64,000 nucleotides of DNA from Cinclus cinclus. Taxonomy: Eukaryota > Chordata > Aves > Passeriformes > Cinclidae. The translations under genes and the position numbers were made by a program. The notes beneath the pieces are model-generated. The model was not told the origin of the DNA. It worked only from the letters and a program-made list of their open reading frames with translations, and did no database searches. This document shows positions 12,953 to 41,059 of the stretch, in pieces; positions within the stretch are counted from its first letter, which is position 1; the number at the start of each line of letters is the position of its first letter. The stretch is taken from positions 1,736,001 to 1,800,000 of the forward strand of contig NC_085053.1 of the NCBI RefSeq assembly GCF_963662255.1, in the 5' to 3' direction.

Positions 12953-15900
12953 CATCTAAGGCTCACAGCTAATTGCCCCATTGACATCAATGAGTTTTTT
13001 CTCCTGTTTGTACACTCTGCTACAGACAAAGCATGTCAGGTTCCCTTCCTCCTGTCACCTCTCCAGCAAAATGCTGATTGCAGATTCTTCCTCAGAGCCA
13101 GTGTGGTAAGAAGCAAAAAGTGCAGGAGCTCAGCTTATAGCTCCAATATCTACAAAAATCCTCCTGTGAAAAAAGGAAGCTGTGATGAGAAGGTCAGAGT
13201 TCCTTCCTGAGCATTGCTCTAAACACCTTTTGTCTGCTTTTCCTCCTAGTTTTGAACTGGACACTTAAGCTACTAGGCAGCTGAATACTCCCACATTTAG
13301 ACAATCAGCTGTACCTGATTCACATGACTTGGAAGGTCTGCTCCTAACTCATATTCAGTCTTCTGAAAATCTCACTCACAACACCCAGCACCTGCTCATT
13401 TCATTCTCTCCCTTCCAGCATAGTGACCAGCTCAGAAATCCATGTTTTTCTTACTGAAAAGGAGGGGGAGAAACTTCACCCTTACAATACTTGAGTTTCC
13501 TCATCATTAGCAGCAGTTGGCATGATTTTTAACTCATTGTTTATAAAACGCCTTCTTTCCTGCCATTTTATCTCAGATTTATCCTACACGGTGCTCTCAG
13601 ATATTACAACAAGAGTCTGCTGCTTTTCTGGCAGGCACTTCAGCATTTTACGTGGGCAGCAAATTCTCTGAATCTCTGATCCCCTTCAGAAAACTGATTT
13701 GACATCATATCAAGAGTAAGTGTTTGACTATTGTTTGTCCAGAAAGACCTTCTGGCTGACGTTAAGAAGAGGACAACCACTTTTCTTTTACATTCTACTC
13801 TGAATGGACTGATGAGCAGAGAGTTGCCAGTCCATGCAAAGAGTTGTAATTACATGGCCTAAAAGGGAACAGCTGACTCCTGGAAAACTGCTGGCAGCAA
13901 AACTGGAATTATTGGTCATTTATAGGTTGGGAGGGAACAAAATAGCAGGACAGCGAAGTTAGCGGAATAGTTTGCACACATTTCACACACAAGAATGAAT
14001 TTTGTAGGAGCAAAATGTCTTCAGAGAATGGGTCCTGCGTAAGACTTGAGACGTGTGCCTGCTTTAGGGGATCTAGAGGAATGGGATTCTAGTGTTAAGT
14101 CCTGGCCTGATGCTCCCAGAGCCCAAAGGCTTTGCAATGCAAGTTCTGAGTGAGCTGGGGACTGATGTACGTAAGCACGGGGAGTACTGGAGCACTCTTT
14201 GGAGAGGGCCAGGAGGTTAAGCAATTTTGTAAGATACAGCTAATGAAAGACCATTGTTGCCCCAAGGAGAACGGGAGGGAATTGCATTATTTTTGCTTTA
14301 CAATTGCAGCCACCAAGGCATAAACAAAGAAGCTTGCATAAAACCAGACAAAGGAGGTTGCTGCAGAGTCAGCAGTTCCAACTCAGGTTTCCTGTGTCCC
14401 AAACTAGGACTTTAATCATCTTCCTTCTCTGTGAGAGAGAAACGAGTATCAGAGAACACAGCGACTCTCCTCATTTTTCTAGCCCAAGACAGCACTGTGT
14501 CCACTATTGGGACTAGCCCCCTAGGAGGAATTATTTCTATTCAGTTTGAGTGTGTCACAGCCAGATAATGCACTGGGTGGTATTTCCCTCTCTTCCCCCA
14601 ATCTTTCTCTTTTATGACCACATGACTTCACCCCCTCGTGTGAGTGACAGTACCCATTAGACTAGACTCTGATGCAAAACAGCTGTGTGCAGAGAAGGGG
14701 AGGAAGGGAGTGGGGAACAGCAATTTAGAAAACAATTAAGAACATCAATTCCAATTCATTTGCTTGGCCAGGATAAGTAATTTCTAAGAGGTAACTTGAT
14801 CTGTAGTGACGGAGATTAAAGGCGCACTCCATTATCTCCAGTTTACAGTCTGGAGGAATTTGTTTTAACTGGTTACCAAGGAGGCTTCATGGGGAAAAAA
14901 CTGAAAAAAAAAAAAAAAGAAAAAAGAATCATTGCCTAAAAATTCCTCCTGATTTCTTTTAAAGAGCTCACATGGATTTATTAACTCTCTGGAAGTATGG
15001 TTGCTTGGCGTGGCAAGAGTAATGGATCAGCTTTTGGAGACAGGATCCCTGCCTGCAAGAGCTTGCAGGTATCACAACCAATTATGCCAGTTTTAAACAG
15101 CAGTTAAGATTTTGGTGTTGAGATAGACCAGATATATGAGACATGGGGTACAGAAGCAGATGCAGCATTCTGCAGAGGAAGCAGAGGACCTGGAGGAGAG
15201 CACAGTGAGCTGAGCATCAGGCAGCCTGGCTCTGACACTGCTGTGAAAGGTGATTCCTTGCACTGCCCTACCACCAGAAAAAGAGGTCATTGGCTGTGAA
15301 AAAAACAGGGCTGAAATACTTGCACACCTCTCAGATGTGCTGTGAGACTCCACCATTAAATACTCTTTGAACACCAGGGCTGATCTTGCCAAAGCAAGGG
15401 CTTGTGACCCCAGAGCACAAAGTGTTCTGTATTCACTCTTATGTATGGGATGGCATAAAAAAGGGACTGTGTGATGGGAGAGCCACTGATTCTCTGCCAT
15501 GGAAACTCCACACTCTGGAGCTCTTCCTTTCCACCCTCCTCAGCCCTTGGCACTTCTCCACAACCCTGAGTCTGGTTTTGCCCCAACTCCTGTGGACCTT
15601 GAGCCTTCATTCTTGCTTTGCAAAATACAGTGTTGTTGTAAAGCAGCTAAGATGCCTTGCAACTCCAGACTATCAAAATGCTGCTCAGACCATTGCAGTT
15701 ACCTTTTGGAAAGCCTTGCTACTGGTGTTGGGTATTTCTTCCAGGAACCAAGAAATGACAGTCCTTGTGCTTGCAGGAACATAGAGGATCTCTGGATCCC
15801 ATGTGAGGAGCTCATGGGTGGGGTGAAAGCACACGTGGAAAATACCAACCCTGAGCTGGCTCAAAGTTCAGAGCTGGCTTTGGATCTTCATTTCCCTGGC

Positions 15901-18644
15901 TGGATGCAGACTTCTACCTCTCCTTTGTTTGTCTTAAGGACAAGTAGCACTGCTGCCATCATGAGAGGGCCAGGCTGCACTTTATACAGCTGCATCCCTG
16001 TTAGCTACCTAAGGCTCTGGGGTGATGTAAGCACCTCAGTGCAAATGGGAGCTGAAGAATGTGATGTGACAAATTTTCCTGGACCACCAAATAAATTAAA
16101 AAGCAGGCTCCCAGCCCAGAAAGGTTACCCTCCCAAATAAACACGTCCCAGCCTCCCTGCCTCACACACACGTACCTCCTTCCACCCCAGGAAGCTGAAC
16201 TCCTCACAGACTCCATTACAGACCCAGAATGAACAGGTTCTTCCAGCCACTCAGCATCTCCCACACAGTAATTGCTTTGGTATGGGCATCTGAGAACAGG
16301 ACACAACTGTATATACAAGAATTATTCCCTCTGCATAAACTTCTCAGTAGACTTACTTTTGTCTTGTTGCCAGGAAATGTATTTGGAGCCTCTTGCTAAC
16401 CCCACATTTCTTTGATTAGAGGGGCATGGCCTGTTTGTTCCAATAGTAACAGGGGAAAAAAGGAATGAAAAACTAGAAAGCCCTATTGAAGCACATCAGC
16501 TTAGCAGCAGAACACGAGAGCACCCCATTCCGCCACCCTTCTTGTGACAGCTGTAATTCTAAAGGAAAATTTAAATTTAAAGGAAAGGAATGGGGGAAAA
16601 CCATCTTGTAAACTCGCTTTTCTAGAACAGGGAATGTCACTGAGCTTAGGACCTGAGATGACTTATACAGCACAATGCAGTGAACTCCAGGCTGAAAGAG
16701 GAGCCACTCCACAGCCAACGGGAACAAGTGATGGGGGGAATCAGCAAACAGTCAAAACTGGTTGGGTGGGTGGAGCGGGAATATCAGAAAGTAAAAATTT
16801 AGCCAGCCAAATAGAAGTGTGGCCAGGAAACGTGAGTTAACACCTTCCATCTGCCAAATACAGAACACTGCTAGGTCTGTGTGACAGTGAACAGCCTTGG
16901 CCTCACAAACTGCTTAAAAGCCTGCGTGGTGGGAAATGCACATTCTGTGCCCAGATCAGGTCAGAATTATTTTGAAGCATGAGACAGGCACTTGGCTTCC
17001 CTTGGTCCCAGCTCTGCGTGCACAGCTCCTGGGTGAGGACTCGCCTCCATCCTGAGGCTCAGCAGCAGTTCGTTAAGTGCCTGGCTCTCTTAAGAGGAAA
17101 GGTGACCAAGGCAGTGCAAAGCACTCTATTTTTGTCCTGCAGAAGTCATCCACCTCAGAGTCACACTCATTAAGACAGCAGCCATCCTCGTAACCCAAAC
17201 TCCTTTGATGGAAGTGGGGACATTGCCAGAGGAAGGATTATCTGATGGATGTCTTGAGCTCCAAGGGTGTCTCAGATGGATCTGTGCAGGATTTTCACCT
17301 CAACTGTCCTGGCTGGAGCTCCTGTCCTACCATACCAAGACCCTCTCCTTGCAGTGCAAGGCTGTGGCCAAGGGCTGGTCGTGTGCTCTCATTTCAGCTC
17401 CTTTGGGAATGAAACCTGCGCAGTGTGTCAAAGAAAACCCAGCCCTAGCCCATGAAAAACGTACCTGTGGTACACATAAGGAAGGAGCAGCTTTGTCTGG
17501 AGGCAGGATTGATTCAGGAGGGATTCCCAACTTGGCTGCTCAGTGATCTGATGCTCCGGGCCATCATTTTCTCTTCCACAATAGGGATTCCTTTTGCTTC
17601 TCTTTACACTGCACCTCTGAGACCTATGTATGAAATCACTGTAAGCTACTTTGTGCTTTTAGACCTAGCCTTAAGTAAAGACATTTAGAAGACACAGTTC
17701 CAAAACATATTCCTAGACTATGAGATAGACAGGAGTTTTCCCTCTATTCTCCAGGTAGAAGGAGTAGCACAGTCCTGTTTTCCACAGCTATGACACTGCC
17801 TCTTCCTCCACCTTGTCTTGATCTTTGTTTTCTGCCACTGTGCTTTTATGGATACACCAGGCTACTTGTGTGCACTCAGTTATGGGACAGAAAGGAAGGA
17901 CAGTCTGCAAAGGCCAGCTGGACCCACTTCTGCATTCTCCAGTTACATGAGAATTTTCATTTTGAAAGAACAGTTTTCTAACCTTCACTGTGGAATTAAG
18001 CCTTAAAGGGTGTTAACTACAAACACAAGATAATAATTTTCGAAAATGTCATTATATGAAAGCCATTATTACTATAGGGTGTACAAGGATGAAAATGCTC
18101 CAGCATGTCAACTCTCTGGCTTTCTACATCAAATATACCCCTCCTTTCCCATCAGCATATTTGCAATTCACATGTGGCATGAGGCCACTTTTTCCTTCTG
18201 ATTCCTAATGCCAGGGGAACGATGCTGTTCTGTCCACTCTGACTGCCAAGTAAGGTGCAAAGCAGGAGGGGAGCGAGGTGTTCTCTGTGCTGTGTGCTGC
18301 CATCTGCCCCAGAGCTTCTTTATTCCACAGGACTGCAAACCCATCCGTGGGTGGGTGTCCATTCTTTTGTCACAGGACCCAGTGGAGCAGGGTACAAGAC
18401 TGCTTGTAATGTTATTATTAAGAGGTTCCCTTGGGTTGTTTTTAGCAGAAATGCAAGTTGCTTGTTTTCCAGCAGAGGATCAGTTACAAAAACAACACCA
18501 AACCAAAAGGGTTTTTTGAGAGCAGGGGCTCTGTTTACCATGGTAATTTCAGGGAAAGTTATTTGGGAGGAGGGAGGAAGTAGTTAAATCCTTGTTTACC
18601 ATATTGGAAACTCAAATCCCCTTGGTTTACATAAGTAAGAGAGA

Positions 18645-18712
18645 AAATGGCTCAGTGGCATGAGCACATGGCTGTGACTAAGGAGGGCTGGGTTTGTTCC
18701 CTGCCCTAACTC
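18645..18712 (+). repeat. tRNA-derived SINE head or tRNA pseudogene relic
   Basis: TGGCTCAGTGG fits a Pol III A box, and GGTTTGTTCCC about 42 bases later is a degenerate B box. The spacing is that of a tRNA. A four-base D stem (GCTC/GAGC) survives, but the acceptor and anticodon stems do not pair. Best read as the head of an old SINE. Confidence 0.3.
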
Positions 18713-21700
18713 ATACAGATGTCTGAGACCCCTCTTCCCTCAAGATGAGATTCAACCCATCTTGCATTTGATCCCAGCTGAGGATCAAACCACTCATCAG
18801 CAGTGAAAGACATTAGGATATTCCTAATGTCAGATTTGTCCAATAGCACTGGATGTACTGCAAAGTCTTGCAGAGGAGCTGGCCTTGCTTCCCTGATTGT
18901 TAGGCAGCTGTAATAACCCCTTGGAATAAACAGCTGAATTAACACAAGAGGAATGTACTCTGCTTTTTGGGTTCCCCACACATGCGTTGAAGACACTTAG
19001 TCCATCCCTACCTGACAATAGGGTAGAAAATATCCTAATCATTGCAACCTGCTCTGATGCTGAAATGCTAAAGGCCATAGAAACCTGACTCTAAGCAGAT
19101 CTGTCTACCTGAGAAGGCAGTGGTGGAAAGTAGTCCACTTCCAAAGGTTCTTAAGTCCTTTCTGTTTGGTACATGCACCTGTCCTGGCTGTTGTATGGCT
19201 GATTTGGATCTCCTTGCCATCTTTTGTGAGGTGGTATTTTTCTCCTTGCTGTAGAGAGTGCAGTCTGTTGGGGGAGGCAGGATGAAGCTGCCTGTGCTGA
19301 AAGAGCCCAGAAAAAGAGGTAATTATCTCCTGATCCCAGCTGTGTTAGGGCCAAGGCCAGGTTTGCTCTTCCTATAGAATTCAGAATTGCTTCATGTTAC
19401 AAACTGAAGGTGTTACCAGACATCAGCTTGAGCTGGTGAGCAACACGGGCTGAACCCTACCTGGGCAGTGAAATGATTTGGTGTAGGGTGAGAAAGCTCT
19501 CTTTGCTCAGGGAATCCCTCTGCCCTGGCATGTAGACATTTGGGGGTGAAACACAGGCAGGGAGCACGTCAGAAAGCAGAGGGACTCTACAGACACCATC
19601 CAACAGGAGCCTCCTTGCCCTTGGTGAGTGGCCAGGGCTGCCTCAAATCAAGGCAAATATGGTTCCTCTGGGAGCTCTAATGTTTTACTGGATCACTTAG
19701 TTTCCCTTGATGACTGTTGCTTCAGAGACTCAGTTGCCTGGATCCCAGTGGGGATTTTGTTGATGGGGGTTTATTGACTTCTTGTTGCCTTGAAGTTCCT
19801 GCAGTGGCAGGAGTTCCTGGAGTCTGTTTATTTTACAGGTTGGATTTTTAAGAGTTTGCCAATGGTACCCCAATTTTAGGAGAAGTCACTTGTTTATTTA
19901 GCAGTGCACTCACATACTGATCCATAAATAAAACTAGACTGTTATTTAATAAGACCCAACAGAAGGTCAGCCCTGGTTCATTGGTAAACTGATCAATCCA
20001 GAGTGCAAAAAGCACCTCCAAGGAAATTCATGGTGTCTATCTGAGGGAGGTAGCAGCCAAATAGCAGTGTGATTTGCACTGCACCGAATTTTCAGGAGTT
20101 TCTGTGCCCATACCTTCTCACAGCAAAATCCCAAAAAGTCCAAGATAGAGTAATTGCCAACAGCCTTTACTTCAGACCTCTGGAGAGACTTTCAGAGCTG
20201 TAAGATTTTTATGGCCAGGGCTGCAGATCCAAGTTTGCATCTGTGGGAGAAAGAACAGACTTGAGTGCACTTAAGCCTCACAGCAGGACCCATGAATTTT
20301 CATACACTGGAGCTGAAATTCACCCCATCTCTCTCGGACAACAAAGAATTACTTGTCTGGACCTAAGACAGTTCCTCGGGCTTCTTCTACAGTTGTGTGT
20401 ATGGGATAACCTTGGGATAACTGTCCTAGGAGGGAAGCAGCTTTCTGGGAGGAGCTGACCTCTCCCCAGTGACAGTTTTAGGAAGCCTTAACCCCAGATG
20501 AGATTCTCTTGGATGTCCACATCAGGTGAGGAGCACCTGGTGTGCCCTGTGAGCATGTGCAGCCATGGAGAAGGCAGCCACGAGGTGTGTCCCACATTAC
20601 AAAATCCTCACATGACTGAGAGGCTTAAGACACAAGCAGCATTAGTTCCAAGAGGCTGGGACAGATCTGAGTGGGTTTTACCAGCGAGACATGTCAGGTG
20701 TCACCCAGGGAATTTGCCATGGAGTCCTGGGATGGGGCCAGGTTGAGCAGATGACATCCAGTACTGATCCAGCAACAGTTCCCTTGGCAGACAGGGAATT
20801 ACTCTGAGTGGCTGGGGATCCAGACCACACAGCAGTCCCTGTTCCACTGCAGCAGATGCCTCGTGAGAAGCTGGCAAGCCACACATCTTGCCAGGAGCAC
20901 AGGTCACCTTGGCCAGTGCGAACTGCATATATCTTACACAGAAGTGTGTGCATAGGTGAAAATATGTGTGCACACAGAGGGGAACAACCCAAGGAAAGAT
21001 TTTGAACTTAGATCTGTGATTTTTGACATGATGAGGGAGAGGGGAACAATCAGGCACAATGTACCTACAAATCAGTGCAAGTCACTGTGAAGAGGCACAG
21101 TTGAATGGAGATGCCTCTAAAAACCTTAGTCTCAGGAGCCTGAAGGTTTCAACCACAACAGGTTGAAATGCCTGCAAATTCAACATTTCTATGAAGAGAG
21201 ATACAGGGAAGAGAGACTTTTAACTAATTTTGTGTTTTTATTTTTGCTGAAGGCATACACTGGGTTGCTGGTTCAATGCTTTGAAAGGAACAGAAGCTGT
21301 TAATATTCCTGAGCATAATGTTCAGCCTGAGCCCTCTCTTTGGAGAACATTCCAGGTTGGGTTAAGCTGGCTAACCACAACTGTGCTCTTTCAATCTGTT
21401 CCAAGCACAGCCAGGAGCAGTTTATGTCTTCCTGCAAAACATTCTGTAGTTCCTCTGGTGGCCTGGTTTGTAGAGGGGCTACTCATTCACAGCTACCACT
21501 TAGGTGAAGCTGTAATGCTGCCCAGATCACCCTTCTGTGCCTCAGTTTACACAACAAAACCCATTCTTCATGACCTAGGGGTGTATGGTGTCATACAAAT
21601 ATTGTTATTTGTGGTGATGAGAATGTGAGCTTTGTTTGGTACAGTGGGCTGGGGGTGCCTACTTACATCATTTGGAAAAGACAGAAATTACCCTGTGTGT

Positions 21701-24578
21701 TTGAAATGCAGCGTGTGGTTATTGCTCTGAGACAAACAGAATTACCTCCTCCTGAAATCAAACATAATCTGTTTTACTTCAGTGAAATGTGGTGATGTCC
21801 ACAGAAAAATCCTTTTTGGCAAGTGGAGGCAGGATTTTCTTTGGCAAGTTAGAAAAAGCAGCAAAGGAAGAGAAGGATGCGATGCAGCACAGAGAGCTTG
21901 GGGAAATGCTTCTTGACAGGGCTGTTCTTCTTGAAATCAGTTTCCTCTGGAAAATGCTGACTTGCTGCATGAAATTTAGGGACAGGGAATGTGCTGGTTT
22001 TATTAGTGTATTCTGTAGGAAACTGATGTTTCACTTCAACTCTTTCAACACCATGTAACATACCACAGTGTCATCTCATTTAAGATGTCAGTTCAATCTA
22101 GCTTATATAAACATCCAAACAAGAAAGTCAAGGTACAAATATCTGATACCATTTCAGTACTCCTGAAACAAAACTATTTCAGCACATCCACTCAGCTGCA
22201 TGTTTCAAAATGATGACTCTCTCTTCCAGTTGGGAACAAAAGGACATTTGCAATGTCTGAATTGCCTTTGGTACATGAACAGCTTGAGCTGTGATGGTTG
22301 CTGGAGCAAAATTTTCTGTTTAAAATTTGTGATTATTCATTATTATGATATGCTATTGGTAAAATGCAGACAGCCCTGAATTTAACCCAAATTAAGGAAC
22401 ATTTAAGGGTGGCCTGTACTAGATGACTGGGAGTTCTTGAATTAAAACATGCCTCAGAAAGGGAGGAAACCAAAATATTATTCAGTCTGCAGCCTTCTCA
22501 TGCATTTAAGCTCCTGAAGGACTTGAGTTTCTTTACTCTTGAGATTCATTATGTCACCAGAAAAGCCTTGCTATTTTCCTGTGGAAGCAACATAGCCATG
22601 AAACATTAATTTTCAGGAATGTGGAAACCATGAAATATGGGTTTTTCTACTAAATTAAGATTTTACTTTTCTCTCTTCTCACATAGTTAAGGGAACCAAT
22701 TTTCATTATATATTTATGTATATGCATTCTGGAAATTCTAATGGGAAAGACACACAAAACACAGGAAGAACATTTTTACACTGAAAAATGCATTTCACTG
22801 GTAACCACACCAGTCATTTATGTTCCATTTTTCATCCTGAACCACTTTGCATTCTAAGTCCATCTTGGAACCACGTCTCTCATTACTGAACTGCACCCAC
22901 TCTGGAGTGTACATGACCAGCTGATGAATTGTGCCCTGAGTAAGGTGTGGCAGCTGTTTATATTTGTATAAAATTCTTCATTCCCCCTGTTTCCACAATG
23001 CCATTCCCTCACCACTGCAGTGACAACACCACTCAGACATGCCTGGCACAGACACCACTGCACAAGGACCTCCAGCAGCCCCCAAGTATTCTGCACCATG
23101 TCTCTGGCTAGAAGAAAAAATGGTGAAAGGCACATTAATCTGTAATTCATGTAAAGAAAAAAAAAATAAATTTCCCCTTTTTAATTTTTGCTATAGGACT
23201 GATGCCTCTTTCTTGATAAAAATCTTACTCAATTTCCATCCAATACCAGCTGATGAGAATGGAAGAATTAGTCAAAACATTCCAGAGGCATCTGTGTCAT
23301 GGGAACCATAGGTTTCTAGGCTGCAAGAAGTGCCAGAATATTCACCAAATCACCAGTGTGGTTTTCCTTAATGCTACAATTAGCAACAGAACATGAACAG
23401 AAGAATTACTGGATAAGAGTTGATGGCAGAAAGCCTTCTGCCATAAACTGGTAAGTCTCAACATGTGCAAACATATTGCCAGAGAAGATGAATTATGCAA
23501 TTAAAATCAAAATTGGAGATTTGTTATCAAAGGACAGCAATGTGTACTAAAATCCAACTGAGAGGCTCCCTTATCTTGTTATCTTCAGGCTTCTTTTTTA
23601 GTTAATCTAACACAGCTGACCAGATTTGACACAGCCAATTGTGCCTGCTGTCATGTGAGAGATGTTTTATAGAACTCCTTTCCACTAGCACAGAGAGATT
23701 TGTCATAGTGCAACTCTTTGCAAAGTCTGAAAAGCCTTGCCAGGATTGCATTTCAGGGGAGTAAGATGTGATAAAAATTCTGACAGAGTCAGAACATTTC
23801 TAATGTTATTGTTAATGTCTAAAATTTTGAACAAGCCTCAGTAACATTTTGAGTGCAAATTATGTTAAAAGTTCAATTCAAAAGAAACATTTGATTTTGT
23901 CTGCATAATGAATTTTAATCAACTTGGAAAACTGTGTAGCTTTCCCTCATAACAAATTTCGAAATTCCCCCTTCACATCTTTAGAAAGAAGCAGAATTCC
24001 AAATTCTGAATTTGTTTGCAAAACGAACTTCTGTCCTCCCACAGCACTTCCTGTGCCTCTACGAAGAGGACAAGGAGGTAAATGTATAATTTCTGTGAGC
24101 CTTGAGAAGATGGGCTGCATGTCAGTATTTTCAAATTCATACAGCTGCTCTTTGAATAGAAATCATAGCTTTTGGGTTACACTAATGCTCTCTGCAGTTT
24201 AGCACAGTTGTTAATTAATACAATACTGCATTAGTTCTGCTTACAGTCTTTCTATTAACGCTCTGTGAAATCCCATTAGCTCTGCATATGGTGCCAGACT
24301 TGTTCTGAATGTGGGAAAGAAAGAAATGTACAGTGGTATGAATAATAAAGAGAAGCTTTCAAGTGGTTTCCACTGTGAACATTCTGAAAAAAAAAAAATA
24401 TTTTCCAGAATGTAATATGTGGGGGAAGCTTTTCACAAAATTTCAATGCAAACATGCAGATATTTGTCAGCCAAGCTTTCCCCCGGAGTGTGGAATCCCT
24501 TATGCACCACTATTGTTCTACAGCAGAGACATCAGGAAGATGAAGTATCTCCTAAAAATGGAAAACTAACCAGGTCGT

Positions 24579-24584
24579 TTTATT
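24579..24584 (-). terminator. Candidate polyadenylation signal of NTMT2
   Basis: This is the first perfect AATAAA on the minus strand after the NTMT2 stop codon, 568 nt downstream, and it is followed by a T-rich stretch. I saw no closer AATAAA or ATTAAA. The assignment is positional only; 3'-end reads would be needed to confirm it. Confidence 0.3.
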
Positions 24585-25152
24585 GTCCAAATTGACAGAA
24601 ATGAAAAAAAGAAAAAAAAAATCTAAAAACTGCCTAGCAAATGCCAACAAAAAGAAAAAACGTTCCTTATATTCTTGATTTAAATATTTTAAAGTACAGG
24701 TAGAGAGGACAGTCAAAATTTGGGTGAAGTTTTCCAGAAGTTACTTGAATTTCCTGCTTCAGTGATCTGTCAGATCTTCCTTAAATTCCAAGAAGGCTTA
24801 AATGCCACAGTAAAACCCGGGTTTGTTAACACCTCATACAGAACACCCCAAAAATGCATTAACTACTACAGAAACTGCAGACCTAATTGTTTTCTATTAG
24901 TTTTGTACTCCTTATTGACTCGTTAAGGGAAGAGAGATCTGACAAGGAGGTTGGGAAAGAATTAAAAATAGAAAGAATGATGGAGCAGGGAGGATTTAGA
25001 AGCTCCTGGGAGAAGCTTTGTCATTCTCTCCTGACCCTTTAGGAGATGCTGCCCTGGAGCAGGGCGTGGCTGGGAGGATTCCAGGAGCTGCTTCTCCCCT
25101 TCCCAGCCCCGTGGTTCACGCATAGCCCAGTCCGTGCAGGCTCTCTGGGCAG

Positions 25153-41059
<15,907 letters not shown>

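Larger units (their letters stand above)
9183..24578. other. Intergenic, no gene recognised
   Basis: About 15 kb between the solo LTR and the presumed NTMT2 3' end. Contents I can name: a short (TG)n at 9770-9785, T-rich runs at 10013-10050, A-runs near 10690, 12466 and 14906, the repeat relic at 12833-12952, a perfect 8-base-arm palindrome at 15052-15069, and the tRNA-like relic at 18645. The part from about 22.0 to 24.6 kb is notably A/T-rich and free of recognisable repeats. Open frames up to 213 codons (15499-16140) show no family resemblance. Confidence 0.55.

Noticed and set aside
15499..16140. 213-codon plus-strand open frame with many Cys
   Set aside because: No recognisable domain, no splice partners, and it overlaps other open frames of similar length. 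Treated as a chance frame in intergenic DNA.
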